Source of the DNA: Lachnospiraceae bacterium
GTDB lineage: Bacteria; Bacillota; Clostridia; Lachnospirales; Lachnospiraceae
Length of the DNA stretch: 8,918 nt
NCBI GenBank assembly: GCA_017651385.1
Contig: JAGCCY010000275.1
Span: forward strand, 1-8,918
Reading direction: 5' to 3'
Numbering within the stretch: position 1 is the stretch's first letter; the number at the start of each line of letters is the position of its first letter. A program made the position numbers and the translations under genes. This document shows, one piece after another, positions 1 to 6,799 of the stretch. The notes beneath the pieces were generated by a model. The model was not told where the DNA came from and did not search any database. It saw only the letters and a program-made list of their open reading frames with translations.

Positions 1-308
1 CCGTCAAGCTTCCAGCTTATAAGGCAGTCCCTGTCACCGGCCCAGTCCGCAAGTTCATCCACGCTCTTTGTCTTTGAAAGGGAAAGCATAGGCCTGTCGT
101 GGCGTTCTTTCGGCAGAAAATCCACCGCTTCATAGCCTACGTTTCGTGTCGGGCTGTTGCTTAAAACTATCCCGGTCTCTTCTTCGAGTTTTGAAAGTTC
201 ATCATAGAGGGCATCGTACTCATAGTCGGAAAGAAACGACTCATCCTTGGCATAGTATTCCTCGGATGCTTTATTTAACAGATCCACTAATTCCCGCATT
301 CTCTCCAT
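1..308 (-). CDS. ligA: NAD-dependent DNA ligase LigA, N-terminal part (cut by window edge)
   Basis: LigA seals nicks in duplex DNA using NAD+ during replication and repair in the cytoplasm. Only the first 102 codons are present. Residues 10-58 form the NAD-binding Ia domain: YY at 18-19 and D-Y-E-Y-D at 28-32 match the nicotinamide-binding residues of the family, followed by the conserved S-P-T at 52-54 and V-G at 57-58. The adenylation domain begins with H70, P-M-L-S-L at 73-77 and the nucleotidyl-lysine segment W-K-L-D-G, where K100 is the expected AMP acceptor. The usual glutamate two residues before this lysine is replaced by serine (S98). The ATG at 308 is preferred because AGAGGAAG lies about 10 bases upstream; an in-frame ATG at 299 is the alternative. 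The start overlaps the end of rluF by 22 bases, suggesting coupled translation. Identification is confident from motifs. Confidence 0.95.
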   Translation of the reverse strand, partial: MERMRELVDLLNKASEEYYAKDESFLSDYEYDALYDELSKLEEETGIVLSNSPTRNVGYEAVDFLPKERHDRPMLSLSKTKSVDELADWAGDRDCLISWKLD

Positions 309-1003
309 AACTTGTCAACTTCCTCTCTTGAAAGTACTCTGTATTCGCCGGGTTTAAGCCCGCCCAATGTAACGCTTAAGACTCTTACTCTCTTAAGACC
401 CATGACCTTATTGTCAAGTGCGGCCGTCATGCGTCGTATCTGACGGTTAAGCCCCTGCGTAAGCACTATATTGAACGTGTTTTTGGATATCCGCTTTACC
501 TTGCACGGCCTTGTGACCGTATCAAGCTCTTTAAGATATACTCCTGCGGACATCTTATCCGTAAATGCCTGGGTTATGGGCTTACTGGTACGCACCACAT
601 ATTCTTTTTCGTGATTGCCTGACGCTTTCATCATCTTTTCGATAAGCTTTCCGTCATTTGTGAGCAAAAGAAGCCCTTCGGAATCCTTGTCAAGCCTTCC
701 GGCATACGTGACTCTTTCCTTGTATCTGACCGCATCCTTGACCGTAATATCCGCAAACTGATCTTTTTCGGTACAGGTAACTCCGACAGGCTTATAATAC
801 GCAAGGACCACCTTTTCGTCCTTGGGTTTTATAAGCTTTGAGCCCACTTTAACGCTGTCGCCTTCAAACACTCTGGTGCCGGGCTCTGCCTTCTTGCCGT
901 TAACGGTAACGCTGCCCTTTGCCACAAGGTCATCCGCATCACGGCGCGAACATATTCCCGCATCGGCTATATATTTATTTATCCTTATACCGTTATTGTC
1001 CAT
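287..1003 (-). CDS. rluF: 23S rRNA pseudouridine synthase, RluF family
   Basis: The 238-residue protein is a stand-alone member of the RsuA/RluB/E/F pseudouridine synthases, which isomerise a specific uridine in rRNA. An S4 RNA-binding domain occupies about residues 6-60, with R-I-N-K-Y-I at 7-12 and C-S-R-R at 18-21. The catalytic domain carries K-P-V-G at 71-74, the G-R-L-D-K-D-S-E-G motif with catalytic D105, N-H-E-K-E-Y at 130-135 and Q-G-L-N-R-Q-I-R-R-M at 183-192. The last two motifs match E. coli RluF (23S U2604) better than RsuA or RluB. The exact target is inferred from this similarity. The ATG at 1003 follows a GGGGAG site by a few bases and overlaps the upstream gene by 11 bases; its own end overlaps ligA by 22 bases, so the three genes are very probably one operon. 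Confidence 0.93.
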   Translation of the reverse strand: MDNNGIRINKYIADAGICSRRDADDLVAKGSVTVNGKKAEPGTRVFEGDSVKVGSKLIKPKDEKVVLAYYKPVGVTCTEKDQFADITVKDAVRYKERVTYAGRLDKDSEGLLLLTNDGKLIEKMMKASGNHEKEYVVRTSKPITQAFTDKMSAGVYLKELDTVTRPCKVKRISKNTFNIVLTQGLNRQIRRMTAALDNKVMGLKRVRVLSVTLGGLKPGEYRVLSREEVDKLWRECGN

Positions 1004-1628
1004 TCGACTCCCCTTCCTCTATGAGAAAAGAAAATTTGGCGGTCCCTCTGAAACTTGCATGGTCCCAGACCACACAGACATCATAAATGTATCCGTTAAA
1101 ATCATCACCCGAAAGCACCAGAGGAAAATTGAATTTTTCTTCGTCTGTAAGCTCAACCTCAATATAATCTTCGTATTCCACTCTTCTCTCTATCGCTTCG
1201 GTAAGCGGAAGATCGTCGGGGTCTTCGACCGTAAGGAGCATTGAGACCGGGTACTTATGTACATACGTGACGGCATCGGGTTTATATGCTCCGGTATAAT
1301 CTATGGTAAGCTTACCTTCCGAAGCAGGCTCGAAATAATTCTTATATGTTCTGTCTATCGGATGAGCGGTATCGGTAACCACACTGCTCCATTCTTCCTC
1401 GTTGACCTCGTACGCCCAATTGACCTCCCAGGGTGCCACAAGCATATTCTTTCCGCTGTAACTGACTTTGATATCGCTCGGATATGTAAGCGTAGTCTCT
1501 GCGATGTTATCTCCTGCCGGCTCATTTTCCGACAGACTTGCAAAAGAACTGTCATAACCGCAGCAGCCAAACGAGAGTATAAGACAATATGCGATCACAA
1601 AAGAAAAAACTCTCTTTAAAACTTTCAT
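993..1628 (-). CDS. Predicted exported protein of unknown function
   Basis: I do not recognise a family. The 211-residue product starts with a typical export signal: K and R at 2-6, a hydrophobic core at about 7-21, then C22-C23. C22 could be lipid-modified, but S19-F20-G21-C22 lacks the usual leucine at -3, so it is a poor lipobox. A signal peptidase I site after A30 (S-F-A) is an alternative. The mature part is acidic, rich in aromatic residues and alternating hydrophobic segments, suggesting a beta-rich extracellular domain. The open frame extends 15 codons upstream to a TTG at 1673, but that codon sits inside the terminator hairpin of the preceding gene, so the ATG at 1628 (K/R-rich signal peptide start) is preferred. 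The ribosome binding site is weak (GGAAA about 10 bases upstream). The end overlaps rluF by 11 bases. No clear promoter was found, so read-through from the SH3b gene is possible. Confidence 0.72.
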   Translation of the reverse strand: MKVLKRVFSFVIAYCLILSFGCCGYDSSFASLSENEPAGDNIAETTLTYPSDIKVSYSGKNMLVAPWEVNWAYEVNEEEWSSVVTDTAHPIDRTYKNYFEPASEGKLTIDYTGAYKPDAVTYVHKYPVSMLLTVEDPDDLPLTEAIERRVEYEDYIEVELTDEEKFNFPLVLSGDDFNGYIYDVCVVWDHASFRGTAKFSFLIEEGESNGQ

Positions 1629-1659
1629 CCTTACCCGTTTCCACACTTTGATATTTGTT

Positions 1660-1691
1660 ATAAAATCCCGCAAACCTTCAGCTTGCGGGAT
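1660..1691 (-). terminator. Rho-independent terminator after the SH3b gene
   Basis: A perfect 9-bp stem (arms 1665-1673 and 1683-1691) with a 9-base loop is followed on the minus strand by TTTTAT. It starts 25 bases after the stop of the SH3b gene. The short, interrupted T run suggests incomplete termination, which could let transcription continue into the exported-protein/rluF/ligA genes. Confidence 0.78.
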
Positions 1692-1716
1692 ATATTGCGC
1701 ATAAATCTTTTTTATA

Positions 1717-2979
1717 CTACTGTTTCTCGGTATATTCGGTCTTCACATAACCAATCTGATCGTTGTACTTTATCTTGGACCAGTCGCCGACTTCCTCGAC
1801 AAGTTCAACTATGTCGCCTGAATTCAAAACACCTAACTTGGCGGCCGTCTGATCGGGCTCGCTTCTTACATTTAAGAAATCGGTTGCCTTTATATTGCCT
1901 ACAGTGGGGATCTTACCGATATCTTCCATTTGATCCAGGAATTCGGATTTGATATATGCTTCCGTCCCGTCGTAGTTGATCTTGGTCCAGCCGTTACGCA
2001 TGACTTCTATAACTTCATATACCGTTCCGACAGAAGCGGTTCCCACTTTTTCGGCTTCGGCACTTGCGGATTTACGGACGTTTACCAAAGTATTGACCTT
2101 AACCTTTATTACTTCGGGTTCCTCTTCCACATAGTTTGGATCGTTTTTGCGCTCTTCCTCTTCGCGCGCTTTCCGCTCATCTTCAAGTCTTGCCTGTATA
2201 ACCGCTTCCTCGGTAAGCTGCTCGCCTACGGAAGAATCGATCTCAACCGAGATCTGAGCCCAGTAATTTTTAAGTTTCTCATCGGATTCCATAAGTTCCG
2301 CATACTGGACATTGACCGTATTCTTAAGATCCACAACATCGGCCTGTTCGGTAATGTCTTTGATAAATGCCGCTTCATCCTCGGCAAGCTCGCCTACATT
2401 GATATAGTAAGTATCGTCTATATCCTTGCATACATAAAACGACTCAAGTCCCGGGATAGAAGGCTCCGCTTCCTTAAGATACACATCCACTGTCACATAT
2501 GCGATATATGTATCTATATACGGTCCGGGTTTAGTGTAGACATTGATATTATCATATCTGTCGATATAAGGACTCATGGCCTGAAGCCTTAACTTCTCGG
2601 TATCCGATACGCTTCCCTGAATACCCTCAAGTGCGTCCACATCGACTGCTTTAATAGCGTCGTAATACGCTTTTATAAGAGCATTGATCTCGGGATAGGC
2701 GTTTTCTTCAAACACCGTCTCTTTTACTTCGATAACTTCGGTCTTTGACTCTATCAAAGCTTCCTCGGCAGCTCTCTGAGCTTCCTCGACACGGGTTCTT
2801 GCCTTTATGGCTACGACAAGAGTTACTCCGACACATACAAAAAGAATGATCGGAAGAATGATATGACCGTAATCCGTGAGCCATTCTTTGATAAGGATCA
2901 GATAGTCCTTTAACCCGTTATCGAATCTGTGAATGTTTTCTTTAAAAGAGCCCGCTTTACGCGACTTTTTTATGTTCAT
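1717..2979 (-). CDS. Membrane-anchored protein with two C-terminal SH3b domains
   Basis: This 420-residue protein has a basic cytoplasmic N-terminus (1-38), one membrane segment at about 39-58, and a long extracytoplasmic part. A charged helix (about 61-90) leads to a domain at about 93-240 that starts like NTF2-like folds (helix Y-P-E-I-N-A-L-I-K-A-Y-Y-D-A-I). A second charged, glutamate/arginine-rich linker spans about 258-290. Two bacterial SH3 repeats follow at about 293-348 and 362-415, each with the L-N-V-R-x-x-x pattern (V-N-V-R at 299-302, L-N-V-R at 369-372) and a G-W/D-W-x-K-I-x-Y core. SH3b domains commonly bind peptidoglycan stem peptides, so a cell-wall role is inferred. The frame runs upstream to a TTG at 3030, inside the tRNA gene; ATG 2979 is preferred because AAGGTG lies five bases before it. 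It appears to share the tRNA-Arg promoter. Confidence 0.88.
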   Translation of the reverse strand: MNIKKSRKAGSFKENIHRFDNGLKDYLILIKEWLTDYGHIILPIILFVCVGVTLVVAIKARTRVEEAQRAAEEALIESKTEVIEVKETVFEENAYPEINALIKAYYDAIKAVDVDALEGIQGSVSDTEKLRLQAMSPYIDRYDNINVYTKPGPYIDTYIAYVTVDVYLKEAEPSIPGLESFYVCKDIDDTYYINVGELAEDEAAFIKDITEQADVVDLKNTVNVQYAELMESDEKLKNYWAQISVEIDSSVGEQLTEEAVIQARLEDERKAREEEERKNDPNYVEEEPEVIKVKVNTLVNVRKSASAEAEKVGTASVGTVYEVIEVMRNGWTKINYDGTEAYIKSEFLDQMEDIGKIPTVGNIKATDFLNVRSEPDQTAAKLGVLNSGDIVELVEEVGDWSKIKYNDQIGYVKTEYTEKQ

Positions 2980-3000
2980 TTTAACACCTTGTTCCTTAAA

Positions 3001-3072
3001 TGCAACCGACAGGAATCGAACCTGCATCAAAGGCGTCGGAGGCCTCCGTTCTATCCATTATACTACGGCTGC
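3001..3072 (-). tRNA. tRNA-Arg (anticodon CCG)
   Basis: The 72-base gene folds as a full cloverleaf. The acceptor stem has 7 pairs (one G-T), the T arm has 5 pairs closing a TTCGATT loop, and the anticodon stem has 5 pairs closing the loop CTCCGAC, giving anticodon CCG at 34-36 with A37. This reads the arginine codon CGG. The D arm is weak, with an A-A mismatch at 12-23. The discriminator is A73, and CCA is not encoded, so the 3' end must be made by RNase Z plus the CCA-adding enzyme in the manner known for CCA-less Firmicute tRNAs. The next start codon, of the SH3b protein, begins 21 bases after the tRNA end. Confidence 0.95.
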
Positions 3073-3085
3073 ATATTGATTAACT

Positions 3086-3131
3086 TCCGTCGGATATGCC
3101 ATAAATACAAGATTTATGGCACACCAACGGA
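3086..3131 (-). other. Long leader stem-loop between promoter and tRNA-Arg
   Basis: The minus-strand RNA can form about 20 base pairs. An inner 10-bp perfect stem (arms around 3098-3107 and 3113-3122) has a 5-base loop and is extended by a G-U and a U-A pair. A single bulged base separates these from an outer stem of about 8 pairs (CCGTTGG against CCGACGG). It begins at about the predicted transcription start of the tRNA promoter and ends 13 bases before the mature tRNA. No T run follows, so it is not an ordinary terminator. It could protect the 5' end, guide processing, or be a symmetric DNA element; the function is unknown. Confidence 0.7.
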
Positions 3132-3135
3132 GATT

Positions 3136-3164
3136 ATTTTATCATATGCCTTACTTTATGTCAA
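3136..3164 (-). promoter_or_regulatory. Sigma-A-type promoter of tRNA-Arg and the SH3b gene
   Basis: A perfect -35 TTGACA (3159-3164), a 17-base spacer and a -10 TAAAAT (3136-3141) lie on the minus strand. The -35 starts only five bases after the stop codon of the DUF5688 gene. Predicted initiation falls near 3129, at the foot of the leader hairpin. It is the closest match to consensus in the window, as expected for a stable RNA gene. Confidence 0.85.
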
Positions 3165-3169
3165 AAACG

Positions 3170-4099
3170 CTAAGCTGTACAGGCAAGCCTTACTTTGCCC
3201 TGTTTTCTTTCAAAATAATAGACATTGTCGGACAGTACTTCACCCGGCTCAAGCTGTTCGGAATTTACCTGTTTTACCATCATCCTTAAGTTATCCGGTT
3301 CTTCTTTTCCGCTGTCTGGAATGATGATCAGCTCGTGCATGGAACTCGGAAGTATATACAGGTCATTTTCCATCTTATCGGCAAAGCTTTTGAGCATATC
3401 CTCATACAGCATGCATGATGCACCGAAATGTCCCGTTTTATTTGAAAGGATATACATCGGTATATCTTCGGGGGTGCTTAGTCTTGAAAGGAGTTCATCG
3501 ACCTCGCTGTCATCCCCTCCCTTGCTTAAGATTATATTCTTAAGCACTTCCGTGATATTGGATATCTCGCATCCGAGTATATTCCTTGTATTATTGAAAG
3601 CGTCTTTATATACGGTATCTATGTCCGTGCCCCACTTTTCAAAGCAGCTGTTCCGTATCATTATCGCTCCTTCGCCCATCATTTTGTGCTTTATCTCCAC
3701 ATAAAATACTGCCGCAAGGTCCATGATCTTTACATACGGGGCTTCACACAAAAAATCCTTGTTTTTCTCATAGTTGACAAGCTTGATCATTATGCGCTTT
3801 GAAACTTCTTCGTAGTCGGTGATAAAATCAAGGTCCGGCGCTTCTTCAATCTCGTACCTTGAATATCCTTCCGCCAAAGTGTCGATGATACTTTTTAACG
3901 ATTCGCCCTTTTTATAACTTTCATAAAATCCTTCAAGATAAAAAGTGGGTGAGATCGTGTTTCCGGTCCTGTGTACGCTTAACCCCGTAAGCCTGATCCC
4001 GTTGTTTTTGATAACCTGAGTATGGGTATATTCATAATCATCTCCCAATGCCGATGTTACCGCCTCAGATACATAAAGTTTAAATTCTTCAAAATTCAT
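3170..4099 (-). CDS. DUF5688 family protein
   Basis: This 309-residue protein has no signal peptide or membrane segment and is probably cytoplasmic. Its sequence resembles the DUF5688 proteins that are common in Lachnospiraceae, often in several copies, and have no known function. Recognisable family features are the start M-N-F-E-E-F, the middle segment Y-I-L-S-N-K-T-x-x-F-G-A-S at about 216-228, D-L-Y-I-L-P-S-S-M-H-E at about 246-256, and the C-terminal L-S-D-N-V-Y-Y-F-E-R. The ATG at 4099 has an excellent AGGAGGG site five bases upstream. No terminator is visible after the stop at 3170, and the tRNA promoter begins almost at once, so its transcript may run into the tRNA unit. Family assignment is from memory of the motifs. 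Confidence 0.85.
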   Translation of the reverse strand: MNFEEFKLYVSEAVTSALGDDYEYTHTQVIKNNGIRLTGLSVHRTGNTISPTFYLEGFYESYKKGESLKSIIDTLAEGYSRYEIEEAPDLDFITDYEEVSKRIMIKLVNYEKNKDFLCEAPYVKIMDLAAVFYVEIKHKMMGEGAIMIRNSCFEKWGTDIDTVYKDAFNNTRNILGCEISNITEVLKNIILSKGGDDSEVDELLSRLSTPEDIPMYILSNKTGHFGASCMLYEDMLKSFADKMENDLYILPSSMHELIIIPDSGKEEPDNLRMMVKQVNSEQLEPGEVLSDNVYYFERKQGKVRLACTA

Positions 4100-4121
4100 T
4101 GTAACCCTCCTGAACTAAACT

Positions 4122-4153
4122 CCGGGCCTTATATGATCCTTTAGATCGCCCGG
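4122..4153 (-). other. Dyad symmetry in the DUF5688 leader
   Basis: CCGGGC and GCCCGG arms (4148-4153 and 4122-4127) enclose a smaller GATC/GATC pair. It lies 10 bases upstream of the ribosome binding site of the DUF5688 gene and is not followed by a T run. It could be an operator or a leader hairpin, or be chance. No clear promoter for the gene was found between here and the efp terminator; TATAAG near 4130 is only a weak -10 candidate. Confidence 0.35.
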
Positions 4154-4165
4154 TCTTCTTTTAAT

Positions 4166-4201
4166 GAAATAAAAAGGAGACAACTCATAAAAGTTGTCTC
4201 C
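4166..4201 (-). terminator. Rho-independent terminator after efp
   Basis: A perfect 10-bp stem (arms 4176-4185 and 4192-4201) with a 6-base loop is followed on the minus strand by TTTTTATTT. It begins 33 bases after the efp stop codon and should terminate strongly. Confidence 0.93.
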
Positions 4202-4234
4202 GGACAGTCACAATCAATTTTTGATCGGTCAAAC

Positions 4235-4792
4235 TTAAACTCTTGAAAGATACTCGCCAGTACGTGTATCGATCTTGATAACGTCGCCCTGGTTAACAAA
4301 CAACGGAACCGCTACCTGTGCACCTGTCTCAACGGTTGCGGGCTTTGTAGCGCCTGTTGCGGTATCACCCTTGAAGCCGGGCTCTGTATCGGTAATCTCA
4401 AGCTCTACGAATAACGGAGGCTCAACGGAGAAGATATTTCCGTTATATGCTAAAACCTTACACATTTCGTTTTCCTTAACAAACTTAAGCGCATCACCGA
4501 TAGTATCCTGGTTTAATGCTACCTGCTCATAGTTCTCTACGTTCATGAAGTAATAAAGATCACCGTCATTGTAAAGATACTGCATATCACTTCTGTCGAT
4601 ACGTGCCTGAGGGAACTTTTCGGTAGGACGGAAAGTACGCTCAACAACACCGCCGTTAATAACGTTCTTTAACTTAGTACGAACGAAAGCTGCTCCCTTA
4701 CCGGGCTTAACATGCTGGAACTCGATAATCTGGAATACAGCGCCTTCTATTTCAATAGTAACGCCATTTCTGAAATCACCTGCAGAAATCAT
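4235..4792 (-). CDS. efp: Elongation factor P
   Basis: EF-P binds between the P and E sites of ribosomes stalled at consecutive prolines and promotes peptide-bond formation. At 185 residues it has the usual length and the three beta-barrel domains: KOW-like (about 1-65), central OB (about 67-128) and C-terminal OB (about 129-185). The loop P-G-K-G at 30-33 carries K32, the position modified in Bacillus-type [15 protein letters not shown] and the E-P-G-x-K-G-D-T-A near 137-145 are near-identical to B. subtilis EF-P. No EF-P-modifying enzyme is encoded in the window. The ATG at 4792 has AGGAGG six bases upstream. The gene has its own promoter and terminator, so it can be expressed apart from the aroQ cluster upstream. 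Confidence 0.98.
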   Translation of the reverse strand: MISAGDFRNGVTIEIEGAVFQIIEFQHVKPGKGAAFVRTKLKNVINGGVVERTFRPTEKFPQARIDRSDMQYLYNDGDLYYFMNVENYEQVALNQDTIGDALKFVKENEMCKVLAYNGNIFSVEPPLFVELEITDTEPGFKGDTATGATKPATVETGAQVAVPLFVNQGDVIKIDTRTGEYLSRV

Positions 4793-4832
4793 AAAAATCC
4801 TCCTAAATAATCAAAACACATAATTCCCGATT

Positions 4833-4861
4833 ATTTTATACGAAATGATTCAATAAATCAA
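4833..4861 (-). promoter_or_regulatory. Sigma-A-type promoter of efp
   Basis: The minus strand has a -35 TTGATT (4856-4861), a 17-base spacer and a -10 TAAAAT (4833-4838), about 40 bases upstream of the efp start. The -10 hexamer and the spacing are identical to those of the tRNA-Arg promoter. An A-rich stretch lies just upstream of the -35 (4862-4873). Confidence 0.78.
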
Positions 4862-4942
4862 CTGTTTTTTTCTTTGAGCTTAACTCACGTTTCCGCGGAC
4901 TTTTCGTCTGAGCCGGGGCAGTATCCAGATGTAGCGAAATGA

Positions 4943-6799
4943 CTATTCCCCGGGTTTGACAAAGAAAAGCGTCACAAAGAACGGAAGCGTCAGTATCCAC
5001 GGGTATGCATATCTAAACTGTACGACCGGTCCCAAAAACATCGTAAGTATATACATGATCGAAAAAGTAATGAGTGCAAGGCCCTTTTTGTTCTTCTTAT
5101 AGATAAACAGTAACGCAGCCAGCACGGTGGATATTGTATAGAACGATATCTTAAAAAGAAGGTTTATGACCGGAGCCCTCAAAAGCACATCTTCACTTAC
5201 CACGGATTCGTAAAGGTATTCCACAAAAGGAAGCTTTGACTCATGCTTTATCTCATCCACAACCCACGATTCCGAAGCATTGTACGTATAGATGATACCC
5301 ATCCGTCCTTCATAGCCTTCACCCAGAACATCGGCAAAAGAAGTATCGTCCAAAAACCAGTATCCTCTGGTGGTATCAAGGAACGAATCAAGAAATTCGT
5401 TGGGATATCGTCTTATTACAAAGAAGAAATCCTTAAACGTATCACCCCAGTTATCCACAAAATGTCCGTATGTATCGTAAACAAGCGGTGCATTCTTCAT
5501 CGCATCCGAAATGCCCGGATGATATTCCCAGCCTTCTCTCGGAATATAGTATTCGATGATACGGGAAACTTCCGGATCGAGCGAATCCATATTCTTAGTG
5601 ACCGTACGACCGTAAGCCTGCACAACAACGCTCAGCATTTCCATCTTATTGGTGTCATTTTCGTCGTGGACCAAAGTCCTTAATCCCATTATTCCCAATT
5701 TGTTGCCGAGGAATATGACCACTGTGAGGATAAGGATAAGAAGCTTATACTGTTTTTTTACAAAAATGACTAAAAGAACACCGGCAACAGCCACGGCATA
5801 TACCATGTTATTTCGCCATAAGCATGACATAATGCCCGTAACCGCTATAAGTATATCGAAAACGATCTTTCTCTTCTTTGTAAAAGAAAAGAGGAATCTT
5901 TCAAATATCGTACATATGAACAAAAGGAAGAACAGTGAAAAGATAACATCCTTCGTGGTGCTTAAAATCATTACCGGATTCGTGGGAAACAGTCCGAACG
6001 CGCAGGCTGCGATAAACGGCGTGGGCTTTTTGGGTATGAGTTTTGAAAGTACCACTACCGCACACGCATATGCCGCACTGTTTATGATCATGTGAAATAA
6101 AGCCATAAATGCCATTCCGAGCTGTGTATTGTTGATCCAAAGCCCGATATGATAGAAAAGGTCGATCTCAAGCGTGGAAAGATACGGATGGTGCGAGCTT
6201 ATGGCGTCAAACCCGAGTGCCGAATACAAAACCTGCGCATGAAAATCATATGACATTATCATGGGATAATATGCAAGAAAAGCAGGTATCCATGATATAA
6301 AGATGCAAAGCCACGATAAAAGATATATCTTCTTTTTGGGATATGCGCATTCGCCCGTGATCTCGATCTCTTTTACGTGATCGACTGCATAAAGCAGCAG
6401 ATAAAATGCGGGATAGAATATGGGAAGAAGGCAGATCGATCTTAACACTATCGATGCTTTACCCATGAAGCCCGGTGCGGAATTACCAATATACTGAAGC
6501 TGATAACCGAACACATATGTAAGCCCCAAAATTATACCGAGCACAACAGCCCATATAGTTCTTCTTTTAAAAGAGCCGTCATCATGTGAAAGAATAAACT
6601 TTCTTGTATAAAACAGCAAAGCTGTATCTCCGGCAAAGAAACCTGTCAGCGCTAACCCCCATGCGGCGCCGAAAATAGAAGCGGTTGAAAGTAAATATCC
6701 CACCTGGAAAGTTGCGATAAATGCAAGAAAGACAAGAATGATATTATCTTTTACCCTGCCGGGTATTGTTGAATTTTTACCTAAAAACAGATTTTTCAT
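4943..6799 (-). CDS. DUF6020-like polytopic membrane protein (GT-C-like)
   Basis: This 618-residue protein has roughly 11-13 predicted membrane segments and one large extracytoplasmic region at about 375-540. Features shared with DUF6020 and related GT-C glycosyltransferase-like proteins are Y-P-M-I-M-S-Y-D at 178-185 and S-H-H-P at 202-205 in the first large outside loop, S-T-T-K-D at 280-284, W-R-N-N at 328-331 and F-R-Y-A-Y-P at 595-600. D185 is a candidate catalytic or ligand-binding acid. A role in transferring a lipid-linked sugar to a cell-surface polymer is inferred from this class; the substrate is unknown. The frame is open back to a GTG at 6874, deep in aroQ, but ATG 6799 is preferred: it makes a 4-base ATGA overlap with the aroQ stop and follows GGAAGG. 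No clear terminator follows the stop. Confidence 0.85.
   Translation of the reverse strand: MKNLFLGKNSTIPGRVKDNIILVFLAFIATFQVGYLLSTASIFGAAWGLALTGFFAGDTALLFYTRKFILSHDDGSFKRRTIWAVVLGIILGLTYVFGYQLQYIGNSAPGFMGKASIVLRSICLLPIFYPAFYLLLYAVDHVKEIEITGECAYPKKKIYLLSWLCIFISWIPAFLAYYPMIMSYDFHAQVLYSALGFDAISSHHPYLSTLEIDLFYHIGLWINNTQLGMAFMALFHMIINSAAYACAVVVLSKLIPKKPTPFIAACAFGLFPTNPVMILSTTKDVIFSLFFLLFICTIFERFLFSFTKKRKIVFDILIAVTGIMSCLWRNNMVYAVAVAGVLLVIFVKKQYKLLILILTVVIFLGNKLGIMGLRTLVHDENDTNKMEMLSVVVQAYGRTVTKNMDSLDPEVSRIIEYYIPREGWEYHPGISDAMKNAPLVYDTYGHFVDNWGDTFKDFFFVIRRYPNEFLDSFLDTTRGYWFLDDTSFADVLGEGYEGRMGIIYTYNASESWVVDEIKHESKLPFVEYLYESVVSEDVLLRAPVINLLFKISFYTISTVLAALLFIYKKNKKGLALITFSIMYILTMFLGPVVQFRYAYPWILTLPFFVTLFFVKPGE

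Noticed and set aside
822..1244. Plus-strand open frame of 140 codons
   Set aside because: It lies antisense across rluF and the exported-protein gene, has no ribosome binding site and no recognisable domain; it is a shadow of the minus-strand genes.
1930..2592. Plus-strand open frame of 220 codons opposite the SH3b gene
   Set aside because: The minus-strand product has clear SH3b domains and a ribosome binding site; the antisense product is cysteine/isoleucine-rich without family resemblance.
2980..3030. N-terminal extension of the SH3b protein from a TTG at 3030
   Set aside because: The extra codons lie inside the tRNA-Arg gene; a clear ribosome binding site supports the ATG at 2979.
4793..4942. 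Region upstream of efp examined for a riboswitch or small RNA
   Set aside because: Apart from the efp promoter, only short, weak complementarities (such as TGAG/CTCA) are seen, and no known riboswitch core was recognised.
4913..4953. CCGGGG/CCCCGG inverted repeat at the end of the DUF6020 gene, considered as a terminator
   Set aside because: The loop would be about 29 bases, one arm lies in the coding region, and no T run follows on the minus strand.
5243..6095. Two plus-strand open frames opposite the DUF6020 gene
   Set aside because: They are antisense to a long membrane protein with family motifs, and neither has a ribosome binding site or promoter.
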